The notes: generated by a model not told the origin, from the sequence alone. DNA of 50,714 bases from Clostridiales bacterium DTU089 (GCA_001513045.1 LFSB01000023.1:1-50714), one strand, 5' to 3'; shown: positions 15,974-24,253, counted from the first letter of the stretch. Numbers and translations: made by a program.

Positions 15974-17497
15974 ATGGCAGACGAAAATACAGTTGTCACC
16001 CCGCAGGAGGAAGCTCCCGAGGCTGAACAGCAGAACACAAACGAATTAAGGCGCATAAGGCTTGAAAAGCTTCAGGCGCTTCAGGCGGCAGGAAAGGACC
16101 CGTTTGAAATAACTCTTGCCGACCAGGAAATAACCGCAGCGCAGATAACAGAGCGCTTTGACGAGCTTGAGGGCAAGGATGTGTCCTTCTGCGGCAGAAT
16201 AAAAACATGGCGCGACATGGGCAAGGCAAACTTCATCGACATTTATGACCGTTCAGGCAGAATGCAGGTGTATGTCCGCCTTGACGATGTAGGCGAGGAA
16301 GCCTATGCCGAGTTCAAAAAATGGGATATCGGAGATATAGTCGAAATCAAGGGCTTCGTATTCCGTACCCGCAGGGGAGAAATTTCCGTTCACGCCAAGC
16401 AGCTTCGTCTGCTCTCAAAATCCCTGCTTCCGCTTCCCGAAAAATATCACGGTCTTAAAGATACCGATACGCGTTACCGCCAGAGGTATCTTGACCTTAT
16501 CATGACCCCCGAGGTCAAGGACACCTTCTTCAAGCGTTCGCAGATAATCCGCGAAATCCGCAATTATCTTGATTCGCTCGATTTTGTGGAGGTTGAAACG
16601 CCCATTCTTGTCCAGAATGCCGGCGGTGCGGCGGCGCGTCCGTTCAGAACGCATCACAACACGCTTGATGAGGATTTGAATCTGCGCATTTCGCTTGAGC
16701 TTTATCTCAAGCGCCTTATAGTCGGCGGTATGGAGCGAGTTTATGAAATCGGCAGAGTTTTCCGCAATGAGGGCATAGATGTGCGCCACAATCCCGAATT
16801 CACTCTCATGGAGCTCTATCAGGCTTACACCGATTATCACGGCATGATGGACCTTGTTGAAAACCTTATCAGAACCGTTGCGCAGAAGGTTCTCGGCACT
16901 ACACAGATAGTTTACGGCGATGTCGAAATTGATTTGTCCAAGCCCTTTGAGCGTCTTTCCATGCTCGACGCTGTAAAGAAATACGCCGGTGTGGATTTTG
17001 AGGAGCTTACCTTTGAACAGGCGAAGGCTCTTGCCAAGGAACGCGGAATAGAGGTCGAGCAAAGGCATAAGAAGGGCGATATACTCAATCTTTTCTTTGA
17101 GGAGTATGTTGAGGAGCATCTTGACCAGCCCACCTTCATAATCGACCATCCCGTAGAAATATCCCCCCTTACGAAAAGAAAGCCCGGCAATCCCGATTAT
17201 ACCGAGCGCTTTGAGCTTTATATAACCAACCGTGAGATGGCGAACGCTTACTCCGAGCTTAACGACCCCATCGACCAGCGCGGACGTTTTGAAGCGCAGG
17301 AGGCTCTGCTTGCGGCAGGTGATGAGGAAGCCAACCATACGGATGAGGATTTCCTCACCGCGCTCGAATACGGTATGCCTCCCACAGGCGGTATAGGCGT
17401 GGGCATAGACCGTCTCGTAATGCTACTGACCAACAGCCAGTCCATAAGAGACGTTTTGCTCTTCCCGACAATGAAGTCCTTACCGAACGACAAATAA
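15974..17497 (+). CDS. lysS: Lysyl-tRNA synthetase, class II
   Basis: Charges tRNA-Lys in the cytoplasm, 507 aa. The N-terminal OB-fold anticodon domain (about residues 65-160, VSFCGRIKTWRDMGKANF) is followed by the class II catalytic core: motif 1 around VETPILVQNAGGAAARPF, motif 2 FRNEGIDVRHNPEF and motif 3 GIGVGIDRLVMLLT at the C-terminus. The start follows AAGGAGCAGCAA. It is co-transcribed with greA. A weak AAACCC/GGGTTT hairpin follows the stop. Confidence 0.97.
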   Translation: MADENTVVTPQEEAPEAEQQNTNELRRIRLEKLQALQAAGKDPFEITLADQEITAAQITERFDELEGKDVSFCGRIKTWRDMGKANFIDIYDRSGRMQVYVRLDDVGEEAYAEFKKWDIGDIVEIKGFVFRTRRGEISVHAKQLRLLSKSLLPLPEKYHGLKDTDTRYRQRYLDLIMTPEVKDTFFKRSQIIREIRNYLDSLDFVEVETPILVQNAGGAAARPFRTHHNTLDEDLNLRISLELYLKRLIVGGMERVYEIGRVFRNEGIDVRHNPEFTLMELYQAYTDYHGMMDLVENLIRTVAQKVLGTTQIVYGDVEIDLSKPFERLSMLDAVKKYAGVDFEELTFEQAKALAKERGIEVEQRHKKGDILNLFFEEYVEEHLDQPTFIIDHPVEISPLTKRKPGNPDYTERFELYITNREMANAYSELNDPIDQRGRFEAQEALLAAGDEEANHTDEDFLTALEYGMPPTGGIGVGIDRLVMLLTNSQSIRDVLLFPTMKSLPNDK

Positions 17498-17500
17498 GAA

Positions 17501-17654
17501 AAACCCAGTGTTTATGCGGGTTTCGGGACTTTCCAAACCGAATAAATTTACCTCTTTACACCAAATTTACACCAATCGGTGCTAAAAACGGTGCAGAGAC
17601 TAAAAAATCGCATAATTTACGGAATGAATGGGCAGTCCCATAGTGGGATTGCCC
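17501..17654 (+). other. Gene-free junction with two hairpins after lysS
   Basis: No gene is seen between lysS and the XRE gene. A weak terminator-like hairpin (AAACCC 17501-17506, GGGTTT 17518-17523) follows lysS. A TTTACACCAAATTTACACCAA direct-repeat stretch lies at about 17556-17577. A stronger hairpin, GGGCAGTCCCA-TAG-TGGGATTGCCC (17630-17654), lies before the XRE gene but has a poor T tract. From here on base composition and gene content look accessory, so an old insertion boundary may be here. Confidence 0.4.
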
Positions 17655-17704
17655 ATTTCTAATAAAGGATACATTCGTATCTGAGTGCAAAAGGAATGTT
17701 TATT

Positions 17705-18310
17705 ATGGAATTAAGTGAAAAATTACAAGAGTTGAGGAAAGAAAAAGGACTCACGCAGGAAGAACTTGCGGAAGCGTTATTTGTGTCTCGCACTGCAATT
17801 TCTAAGTGGGAATCCGGCAGAGGAGTTCCCAATATCGAGTCATTAAAAGCAATTTCAAAGTTTTTTTCAGTGTCAATAGATGAGTTATTGTCCGGTGAAG
17901 AAATACTTAAAATTGCTGACGAGGATAATAAGCAAAAGGAAAAACATACAAGAGACTTAGTGTTTGGTTTACTCGATTGCAGTTTGATTATGTTTCTGTT
18001 TCTGCCTTTCTTTGGACAAAAGGGTGATGAGATTATAAAAGAGGTATCTTTACTTTCGCTGACAGGTACCCCGCAGTATATCAAAATACCGTATTTAATT
18101 ATTGTATTTGGAATTGTACTTACAGGTGTTTTGCTTCTCGCTCTACAAAATTATGAAGCAGTGTTTTGGTTGAAACACAAACATCAAATATCCATTGTGT
18201 TAAGCACAGTTGCTACAATAGAATTTATGATAACACTTCAACCTTATGCAGCCTTTTTCACTTTTGTTTTCTTGGCGATAAAGTCTCTGATGCTGATAAA
18301 ATGGCGATGA
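17705..18310 (+). CDS. XRE-family regulator with C-terminal membrane segments
   Basis: A 201-aa protein. Residues 1-62 are a typical Cro/CI helix-turn-helix (LRKEKGLTQEELAEALFVSRTAISKWESGRGVP). After a charged linker there are about three to four hydrophobic segments: LLDCSLIMFLFLPFF, YLIIVFGIVLTGVLLLAL, IVLSTVATIEFMITL and AAFFTFVFLAIKSLMLI. DNA-binding proteins of this build are common in Firmicutes and often control a neighbouring membrane or resistance gene, so the PAP2-like gene 108 nt downstream is the obvious target (inference). The ATG at 17705 has AAAAGGA 9 nt upstream; the ATG at 17696 is too close to that site. Confidence 0.8.
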   Translation: MELSEKLQELRKEKGLTQEELAEALFVSRTAISKWESGRGVPNIESLKAISKFFSVSIDELLSGEEILKIADEDNKQKEKHTRDLVFGLLDCSLIMFLFLPFFGQKGDEIIKEVSLLSLTGTPQYIKIPYLIIVFGIVLTGVLLLALQNYEAVFWLKHKHQISIVLSTVATIEFMITLQPYAAFFTFVFLAIKSLMLIKWR

Positions 18311-18418
18311 TACGAAGCGTGTCGCCAATGTGACGGTGAAATTCTTTTCATTTTTATTCATTCCGCCTATATTGTAAACAGGCGAAAGCCAAATAATTAT
18401 GGCAAAGGATTGATAAAA

Positions 18419-19084
18419 ATGAAAAAAGAAAAAAGTCAAAAAGTATTGCTTTCAGGAATAGCAATGGTAGTGTTATTTATTTTGTGGACAGTGGCAATAA
18501 GCCTTATTGATGTTCAGCCCATCGGGCCACAAAACTCTTCTGTTGGATTTGCAACCTTGAACGGCTTTATCCACAGCCTGACAGGTGTGCATATGGCAAT
18601 ATATACCGTTACGGACTGGTTAGGACTGATACCGCTTTGCTTTATTTTGGGATTTGCGTTGCTTGGACTTATACAGCTTATTAAAAGAAAAAGCTTATTC
18701 AAGGTCGATTCCAGTATTTTGGTGTTGGGAGCATTCTATATTGTTGTAATGGCGGCATATTTGTTTTTTGAATTTTATGTTGTCAATTACCGCCCGGTAT
18801 TGATTAACGGTTTTCTTGAAGCTTCGTATCCATCATCGACAACCTTGCTTGTTATGTGTGTTATGCCGACAGCTGTTATGCAGCTAAACAGTAGAATTAG
18901 AAATACAAAAATGAAAAGAGCATTTGCCTTTGCTTTAATTGCATTTACTGCTTTTATGGTAATTGGCAGGTTGATATCCGGTGTTCATTGGATTACTGAT
19001 ATTATTGGCGGGGCAATTTTAAGTGCGGGTTTAGTGATGATTTATTATAGTGTAACCACTCTTATTGCCCGACAGGAAAGATAA
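18419..19084 (+). CDS. PAP2-like membrane phosphatase family protein with altered motif 2
   Basis: A 221-aa integral membrane protein with about six membrane segments. It fits the phosphatidic acid phosphatase type 2 family: NYRPVL stands for the end of motif 1, ASYPSSTTLL for motif 2, and RLISGVHWITDIIGG for motif 3 (the nucleophilic His and the Asp are kept). In usual PAP2 proteins motif 2 is PSGH; here the His is Thr, so activity is uncertain. Possible roles are lipid or undecaprenyl pyrophosphate dephosphorylation, such as bacitracin tolerance. The ATG at 18419 has AAAGGA 9 nt upstream. It follows the XRE gene, with a CGCCT/AGGCG hairpin in the gap (about 18364-18385). Confidence 0.72.
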   Translation: MKKEKSQKVLLSGIAMVVLFILWTVAISLIDVQPIGPQNSSVGFATLNGFIHSLTGVHMAIYTVTDWLGLIPLCFILGFALLGLIQLIKRKSLFKVDSSILVLGAFYIVVMAAYLFFEFYVVNYRPVLINGFLEASYPSSTTLLVMCVMPTAVMQLNSRIRNTKMKRAFAFALIAFTAFMVIGRLISGVHWITDIIGGAILSAGLVMIYYSVTTLIARQER

Positions 19085-19109
19085 AATTCTAACTGAGGAA
19101 TCACTTATT

Positions 19110-19143
19110 GACCTTGAGAGATATTTTCTCCCAAGGTCTTTCT
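19110..19143 (+). terminator. Terminator after PAP2-like gene
   Basis: GACCTTG AGAGA...TCTC CCAAGGTC hairpin followed by TTTCTTATT. It closes the XRE-PAP2 unit. Confidence 0.7.
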
Positions 19144-19219
19144 TATTATTCGCAAACTACACCAATCCCGATTTTCTCAATATAATTGGGATAATCACAA
19201 AGGAAGGGGTGGTTGTACT

Positions 19220-20611
19220 ATGACGGGCAGTTTAGCAAGCGTTCATCCGGAGCTTATTCCTGAATGGTCAGAGAAGAACTTACCGCTAACGCCGGATAAG
19301 ATAACCTTCGGTTCAAATAAAAGAGTGTGGTGGAAAGGTGCTTGCGGACACGAGTGGGAAACGAGTGTCAAAGCTCGTTCAAAGGGCGAGAAATGCCCGA
19401 TATGCTCAGGAGCGAGAGTAATAGAGGGTATCAATGATTTAGCCACATTGAAGCCCCTGTTGGCTCAGGAGTGGTCTAAAAAGAACAAATTAAAGCCTAC
19501 CGAGGTATCTGTCGCTTCTCATAAGAAGATTATTTGGAAATGTAAACACGGACACGAATGGGAAGCAAGCGTTAAAAGCAGAACGGTAAACGGCACAGGC
19601 TGTCCATACTGCTCACATAATAAAGTCCTTGCCGGATTCAATGACCTTGCTTCACAGTATCCCGATATTGCTGCTGAATGGTCTGACAGAAATCTTCCGT
19701 TGCTGCCTACAATGGTAACAGCCTTTGCAAACAGTAAGGCTTGGTGGAAATGCAAAGATTGCGGAAACGAGTGGTACACTCTTATTTCAACCCGTTCCGG
19801 TGGGAGCAGATGTCCGTATTGTAGCGGATATACATTGCTCAAAGGATTTAATGACTTGGCGACTACGCACCCTGACCTTGCGGCTGAGTGGTCAGAAAGA
19901 AATTATCCCCTAATGCCTGATGAGGTAAACGCAAAATCAAGACACAATGTTTGGTGGAAGTGTAAGACCTGTGGCAATGAGTGGAAGTCCGTTATCAATG
20001 CTCGTGTAAAAGGAACAGTATGCCCGGTTTGTGCGGACAGGGCGGTTCTTGCAGGATACAATGATTTAGCCACAACGGACAGGAAACTGCTTGCTGAATG
20101 GGATTACGAAAAAAACTCTCTGCTCCCGACACAAGTGTCAAGAAAGTCAATGAAAAGTGTGTGGTGGAAATGTTCACTTGGACACTCTTGGAAAGCAAAA
20201 ATCAGCGACAGAACAATTATCGGAGAAAAATGCACTGTGTGCGAAAACGAATATCGCTCCGTGTTCCCCGGCTTGGCTGTCGCCTATTACGCCAATCAAA
20301 AAGGACTAAAGGTACAGCTCGGTTCGGATAAACTATTGGGAATACCTCTTGAAACATACATTCCGTCAGAAAAGCTGGCGATAGAATTTACGAACGGCTC
20401 AGAACATATGGAGGTTCTCAAAAGCCACTTATGCAAGCAACGAAATATAAAACTCGTAAAACTCCCTTTTAAGACAACCGAAACGGAAGCGGAGTATGCC
20501 GACAGAGTAAAAGCAGTTTTCAAAAGCGTACATATCTTTATTTATTCTGATGTCGAAGCAGATGTTTCGGTAATCAGAGCAAAATTCAATGAATGGAGGA
20601 AGCGACTGTGA
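19220..20611 (+). CDS. Five-repeat treble-clef zinc protein with nuclease-like C-terminus
   Basis: A 463-aa protein. Residues 1 to about 345 are five tandem units of about 67 aa, each with GxNDLA, then LxxEWSxxN, a WWKC...GHEW stretch and CPxC (DUF4379-type treble-clef zinc repeats, four metal ligands per unit). The last 118 residues (from FPGLAVAYYANQKGLKVQ) look like the Vsr-type PD-(D/E)XK nuclease fold: GIPLETYIPSEKLAIEF offers acidic residues on two neighbouring strands, with KSH and KLVKLP after it. Such proteins are frequent in mobile regions of gut bacteria; a DNA-binding or DNA-cleaving role is inference. The ATG follows AAAGGAAGGGG. The stop overlaps the start of the next gene. Confidence 0.75.
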   Translation: MTGSLASVHPELIPEWSEKNLPLTPDKITFGSNKRVWWKGACGHEWETSVKARSKGEKCPICSGARVIEGINDLATLKPLLAQEWSKKNKLKPTEVSVASHKKIIWKCKHGHEWEASVKSRTVNGTGCPYCSHNKVLAGFNDLASQYPDIAAEWSDRNLPLLPTMVTAFANSKAWWKCKDCGNEWYTLISTRSGGSRCPYCSGYTLLKGFNDLATTHPDLAAEWSERNYPLMPDEVNAKSRHNVWWKCKTCGNEWKSVINARVKGTVCPVCADRAVLAGYNDLATTDRKLLAEWDYEKNSLLPTQVSRKSMKSVWWKCSLGHSWKAKISDRTIIGEKCTVCENEYRSVFPGLAVAYYANQKGLKVQLGSDKLLGIPLETYIPSEKLAIEFTNGSEHMEVLKSHLCKQRNIKLVKLPFKTTETEAEYADRVKAVFKSVHIFIYSDVEADVSVIRAKFNEWRKRL

Positions 20612-20787
20612 GAGAAGAAAAGTTCCATATCTATCTTAATGATGACGAATATAGCAGAGTAATACAAACACTTATCCGCTTAAAGAACAGTCTGATTTCA
20701 CAAGGCAGATACACCGACGGAGTTGACGATGTTCTCTGCAAGGTGCTTTCAACCAAGAAAAGAAAGCTCAAAATCAAATATATCTGA
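20608..20787 (+). CDS. Small ICE-type protein, paralogue of the one at 38008
   Basis: A 59-aa protein of unknown function. Its pattern, FHIYLNDDEYSRVIQTLIRL, then LISQGRYTDGVDDVLCKVL, matches the ICE protein at 38008-38211 (YHIALDDYEHGIIIRSLNDE, then LMNEGKSTDAVDDLIIKV). This is a strand-helix-helix protein typical of Tn1549-like elements. Start GTG 20608 with GGAGG 8 nt upstream; GTGA overlaps the stop of the zinc-repeat gene, so the two are coupled. Its presence links this junction with the ICE. Confidence 0.7.
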   Translation: MREEKFHIYLNDDEYSRVIQTLIRLKNSLISQGRYTDGVDDVLCKVLSTKKRKLKIKYI

Positions 20788-20795
20788 ACACGAAA

Positions 20796-20826
20796 AGAGA
20801 CCGCCTACACGATGTAAGCGGTCTTT
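20796..20826. terminator. Bidirectional terminator
   Basis: AGACCGC...ACA...TGT...GCGGTCT hairpin between the plus-strand zinc/small gene pair and the minus-strand GNAT gene. TTTG follows on the plus strand; on the minus strand the hairpin is followed by TCTTTTCG. Confidence 0.65.
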
Positions 20827-20860
20827 GATTATTTAAAGTGAGTTCGACAAACTGAAATTT

Positions 20861-21286
20861 CTATTTGTGTTGCCATGTCATTACATAATCTTTTTCTCCG
20901 GTAGCCTCATCTAAGCCACTATGCTGAATCTCAAATCCTTCTCTCTTATAAAAAGATATTGCCCGTGCGTTCTTTTGGTATACGTTCAAGTGCAACTTAT
21001 TCCTTTTATCCTTTGCATAATTCAGCAGAATTTTACCTATACCCTGAGATTGCTTTTCACCAGAAACAAAAATGCCCTCAACATATTCATCATTTAACCC
21101 TATAAAACCCTGTATTTCTCTATCATACTCATACACATAAACCTCTGCTATTAACAACGCTTCTTTTACTGATTTGAAATTGCTTTTCCAGTATTCGGCG
21201 GGGATAAAATTATGTGCCTTTATATTTGTATCCAACCATATATCTGCAACTTTATTTATATCATCTCTTTGAAATTCTCTAATCAT
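20861..21286 (-). CDS. GNAT family N-acetyltransferase (YjaB-like)
   Basis: A 141-aa acyl-CoA-dependent acetyltransferase. The N-terminal part (MIREFQRDDINKVADIWLDTNIKAHNFIPAEYW) matches the YjaB-type family. The acetyl-CoA loop is SGEKQSQGIGKILLNYAK (R/Q-x-x-G-x-G/A type) and the C-terminal NVYQKNARAISFYKREGFE is the classic GNAT motif B. The substrate is unknown. Strikingly AT-rich compared with the chromosome and the ICE, so probably acquired separately. It is followed 31 nt upstream by another GNAT gene on the same strand. Confidence 0.88.
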   Translation of the reverse strand: MIREFQRDDINKVADIWLDTNIKAHNFIPAEYWKSNFKSVKEALLIAEVYVYEYDREIQGFIGLNDEYVEGIFVSGEKQSQGIGKILLNYAKDKRNKLHLNVYQKNARAISFYKREGFEIQHSGLDEATGEKDYVMTWQHK

Positions 21287-21317
21287 AACAGTGACTCTCC
21301 ATAAACTTGAATATAAA

Positions 21318-21761
21318 TTATAACGGTCTTTGCAAATACACCATATCTACCAACTGTATTCCACTCTCATAGATTGGGTGGTCATAATTATCTATAAAGA
21401 AATTTGATATGATATGCGAACGGACAAAACCACACTTTTCATAAAATGGTATTGTCAGTGGGCTATCGCCTGTTCCCACTTGCAGAATGGCATATTGCTC
21501 TCTGTAATTATTAACAATAAACTCAATTAAGGCTCTTGCATAACCTTTCCCTTGATATTCTGGAACTGTCGCAATGTTCTTGATTTCAAGTATGTCATTT
21601 TCTTTATCGGTTATGACACACTCACACTTGACCCCATTATCATCAAGTACATACATCTTGCCGTTATCAAGATAACGGTCAACCATATCTTCCTGCTCAT
21701 CTGCTAATAGGAGCAAATCAAGATATTGTTTTTTATTTTCTTTAACTTCAATAATTTTCAT
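21318..21761 (-). CDS. GNAT family N-acetyltransferase
   Basis: A 147-aa acetyltransferase. IKNIATVPEYQGKGYARALIEFIVNNY is a clear acetyl-CoA binding motif A, and TIPFYEKCGF is motif B. The C-terminus (YDHPIYESGIQLVDMVYLQRPL) is like GNAT proteins often found near resistance genes, but the substrate is unknown. ATG 21761 is chosen with TAGGTG upstream; GTG at 21770 has no binding site. It shares the AT-rich composition of its downstream partner and probably forms one transcript with it. Confidence 0.88.
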   Translation of the reverse strand: MKIIEVKENKKQYLDLLLLADEQEDMVDRYLDNGKMYVLDDNGVKCECVITDKENDILEIKNIATVPEYQGKGYARALIEFIVNNYREQYAILQVGTGDSPLTIPFYEKCGFVRSHIISNFFIDNYDHPIYESGIQLVDMVYLQRPL

Positions 21762-21836
21762 CAATCGCACCTACAAATTCCAATTTTTCTTTTGATTAAC
21801 TCTTATTATACACCAAAATTATGAATATTTCTACCC

Positions 21837-21880
21837 GCCGTCTATTGACCTCAATTACGAGGGAAATAGGCGGCTTTTTT
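21837..21880 (+). terminator. Terminator-like hairpin upstream of the GNAT genes
   Basis: GCCGTCTATT (21837-21846) pairs with AATAGGCGGC (21865-21874), followed by TTTTTT. No plus-strand gene ends just before it, so it may be the remnant of a lost gene or insulate the ICE. The segment from here to about 22070 has no gene: it holds AT-rich hairpins (GAAAAGG-TCAG-CCCTTTC at about 21986-22003) and a lone TTGACA (22013-22018) without a clear -10. Confidence 0.6.
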
Positions 21881-22071
21881 GTTTCTAAAAAAATTTTTTC
21901 AAGAAATTTTTGAAAAAGGGGTGATTTTGGGTGTGCATTTTGACCCCCTTTGTCCAAATGAGTGAAGGGGTTAATTCCGAGCCACGAAAAGGTCAGCCCT
22001 TTCACTTGTATTTTGACAACTGAATAAACCATTCACTAAGACTTTAATTCTGATGATTTTAGCCACCTTAT

Positions 22072-22352
22072 CGGGTACGCCGTGACTTCTGCATTGCAGA
22101 ACAGCGAGAACTCCCGGTATAAGTAATAGGTTGCCCCTGTTACGGCGATGACAGTCAGAAGGATAATGATACTTCTCTACGGAGCTGGCGGAGTACCCGG
22201 CAGAGGTGAAATTCCTATGATACAGATTAGCAGTCTGTTCCTTAGTGACTTCCCGTGAGCTTTTTGCTCGGCAAGGGGTGTTGAGAACAAATATTGCCCG
22301 ACCGGTTAGGAAATGAGCTGGTCAAGTACATAGCCATACTGCGATGGCTATG
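22072..22352 (+). ncRNA. Candidate structured leader RNA upstream of parA
   Basis: About 280 nt without a gene but with many nested complementary segments. P1: CGGGTAC (22072-22078) with GTACCCG (22193-22199). P2: GCCGTGAC (22079-22086) with GTTACGGC (22139-22146). P3: TTCTGC-ATT-GCAGAA (22087-22101). P4: AGAAG (22157-22161) with CTTCT (22172-22176). P5: ACAGA with TCTGT (22222-22238). P6: GAGC-T5-GCTC (22257-22269). P7: GACCGG with CTGGTC (22300-22323). P8: CATAGCCAT with ATGGCTATG (22329-22352). P8 ends 12 nt before the parA ribosome binding site. P1 closes a multibranch domain. I do not recognise a named Rfam family. Confidence 0.55.
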
Positions 22353-22378
22353 AATTTTACGAAAGGAGGACGCACAAA

Positions 22379-23203
22379 GTGTCGAACTGCAAAACGATTG
22401 CTATATGCAATCAAAAAGGCGGAGTTGGAAAGACGACCACTACGGTAAATCTTGGTGTCGGTCTTGCAATGCAGGGAAAGAAAGTGTTGCTCATAGACGC
22501 AGACCCGCAGGGCGACTTAACCACTTGTCTCGGTTGGAAGGATACGGATAACTTGGGTATAACGCTTGCAACGAAACTCACAGATGTCATAAACGAAACG
22601 ATGAATGACCCTACGGTCGGTATTCTACACCACGACGAAGGTGTTGACCTTGTTCCGGCAAACCTTGAGCTTTCTGCAATGGAATTTAACCTTGTCAACG
22701 CAATGAGCAGAGAAACAGCCTTGAGAAACTATCTCAGCGAAGTGAAGGACAAATACGATTATGTACTTATTGATTGTATGCCTTCCCTCGGAATGGTAAC
22801 AATCAATGCTCTATCTGCGGCAGACAGCGTTATTATTCCTGTTCAGGCTCAGTATTTACCGGCAAAAGGAATGACGCAGCTTGTTCAGACCATTTCAAGA
22901 GTTAAGAAGCGTATCAATCCGGGCTTAAAGATTGACGGTATGCTTCTCACTTTGGTGGATAGCCGTACCAACCTCGCCAAAAGCACTGTAGAAGCTCTGA
23001 AAGAAAACTTCGGTAGTCAAATCAAGATGTATCGAACATATATCCCGATTGCCGTAAAAGCCGCAGAGACTTCTTCCAAAGGCAAGAGCATTTTTGCCTA
23101 CGAACCGGGCAGTACGGTGTCAAAAGCGTACACCGAATTTACAAAGGAGGTGTTAGCCGATGGCAGGAAGAAAGAGCGACTTCACTCTCACGAAGCTCGA
23201 TGA
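22379..23203 (+). CDS. parA: ParA-family ATPase of the ICE
   Basis: Walker-type ATPase for partition or maintenance of the circular ICE form, or for positioning the conjugation apparatus. The 274-aa protein shows NQKGGVGKTTTTVNLG (deviant Walker A), LLIDADPQGDLT (A') and YVLIDCMPSLGMVTINAL (Walker B region). Start GTG 22379 with GAAAGGAGG about 11 nt upstream. Its 3' end overlaps parB by 44 nt. Expression may be governed by the structured leader at 22072-22352. Confidence 0.92.
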   Translation: MSNCKTIAICNQKGGVGKTTTTVNLGVGLAMQGKKVLLIDADPQGDLTTCLGWKDTDNLGITLATKLTDVINETMNDPTVGILHHDEGVDLVPANLELSAMEFNLVNAMSRETALRNYLSEVKDKYDYVLIDCMPSLGMVTINALSAADSVIIPVQAQYLPAKGMTQLVQTISRVKKRINPGLKIDGMLLTLVDSRTNLAKSTVEALKENFGSQIKMYRTYIPIAVKAAETSSKGKSIFAYEPGSTVSKAYTEFTKEVLADGRKKERLHSHEAR

Positions 23204-24107
23204 CTTATTCTCAACGCAGGAACAGAGAGATGAAGAAAAGCTTTCCAAAATCCGAGATATTCCCTTGACTGAGATTGACGATTTCCCCGACCACCCTTTT
23301 AAGGTGCGTGATGACGAGGATATGGCACAGCTCATTGAGAGTATTAAGGAACGAGGGGTTATTACTCCGGCGACGGTAAGGCAGAAAGAGGACGGCAGAT
23401 ACGAACTCATTTCAGGACACAGACGAAAGCGAGCCTGTGAGCTTGCCGGGTTTGATACGCTCCGTTGTGAAGTTGTTGAGCTGAACCGAGACGAAGCCAC
23501 GATTTTAATGGTTGAGAGCAACTATCAAAGGTCGCAGATACTTCCCTCTGAAAAAGCATTCGCATATAAAATGAGAAGCGAAGCAATGAAAAGACAGGCA
23601 GGCAGACCAAGCAAAGATAATTCATCCCCAGTGGGGATTGATTTACGAGGAAAGCAAAGTCTTGACTTAATGAGCGAAGAATGTGGCGACAGCAGAAATC
23701 AGATTCACAGGTATATTCGCCTTACCAACCTTGTTCCTGAACTTTTGGAATATGTTGACGAGGGACGAATTAAAATGCGACCGGCGGTTGAATTGTCTTT
23801 TCTCGATGAGGACAGTCAGCGTGATGTGGTTGATGAAATCGACCTGAACGACGCAACCCCGTCCCACGACCAAACAATCCGTATGCGAAAGTTCTTTGAG
23901 GAGGGCAAGCTCACAACCGAAGCAATCCAAGCGATTATGTCGGAGGAAAAACCAAACCAAAGGGAGAAAATTGTTTTAAGGGGCGACAGGGTTCGACAGC
24001 TTATCCCGAAGAACATTCCCATAAGCCAAACGGAGGATTTTGTGTGCAAGGCATTGGAGCATTACAACAAGTTTCTGCGAAGCAGAGCCGACCGTGACAG
24101 CCGATAG
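23160..24107 (+). CDS. parB: ParB/Spo0J-family partition protein of the ICE
   Basis: A 315-aa DNA-binding CTPase-type partition protein. Residues about 35-125 are the ParB N-terminal domain: FPDHPFKVRDDEDMAQLIESIKERG, then the nucleotide loop LISGHRRKRACELAG, then MVESNYQRSQILPSEKAFAY. A helix-turn-helix follows (LDLMSEECGDSRNQIHRYIRL). The ATG follows AAAGGAGG inside parA. No parS-like site was identified by eye, though the gap after the gene has an ATATACTC/GAGTATAT inverted repeat. Confidence 0.9.
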   Translation: MAGRKSDFTLTKLDDLFSTQEQRDEEKLSKIRDIPLTEIDDFPDHPFKVRDDEDMAQLIESIKERGVITPATVRQKEDGRYELISGHRRKRACELAGFDTLRCEVVELNRDEATILMVESNYQRSQILPSEKAFAYKMRSEAMKRQAGRPSKDNSSPVGIDLRGKQSLDLMSEECGDSRNQIHRYIRLTNLVPELLEYVDEGRIKMRPAVELSFLDEDSQRDVVDEIDLNDATPSHDQTIRMRKFFEEGKLTTEAIQAIMSEEKPNQREKIVLRGDRVRQLIPKNIPISQTEDFVCKALEHYNKFLRSRADRDSR

Positions 24108-24167
24108 CCTTCCCCCTTTCTCACACTCTAACCCCTATATATACCGGCTATTAACCTGCTGAAAAAA

Positions 24168-24193
24168 ATATACTCTATCTCCCTTGAGTATAT
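24168..24193. repeat. Inverted repeat in the parB-lipoprotein gap
   Basis: ATATACTC (24168-24175) and GAGTATAT (24186-24193) form a perfect 8-bp inverted repeat with a 10-nt spacer. It could be an operator or a partition site; no T tract follows, so a terminator is unlikely. Confidence 0.4.
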
Positions 24194-24253
24194 CTATCTC
24201 AAATAACATATAGCTGTCTATTAAAGGGTTCGCAAATTTGGAGCAAAAGCAAA

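Noticed and set aside
16415-17338. Minus-strand 307-aa open frame opposite lysS
   Set aside because: Antisense shadow of a conserved tRNA synthetase.
21796-22032. Minus-strand 78-aa open frame upstream of the GNAT genes
   Set aside because: No ribosome binding site, covers a terminator hairpin and AT-rich gap, and has no recognisable pattern.
22013-22041. Promoter at TTGACA upstream of the parA leader
   Set aside because: No acceptable -10 at 16-18 nt; only the -35-like hexamer is good.
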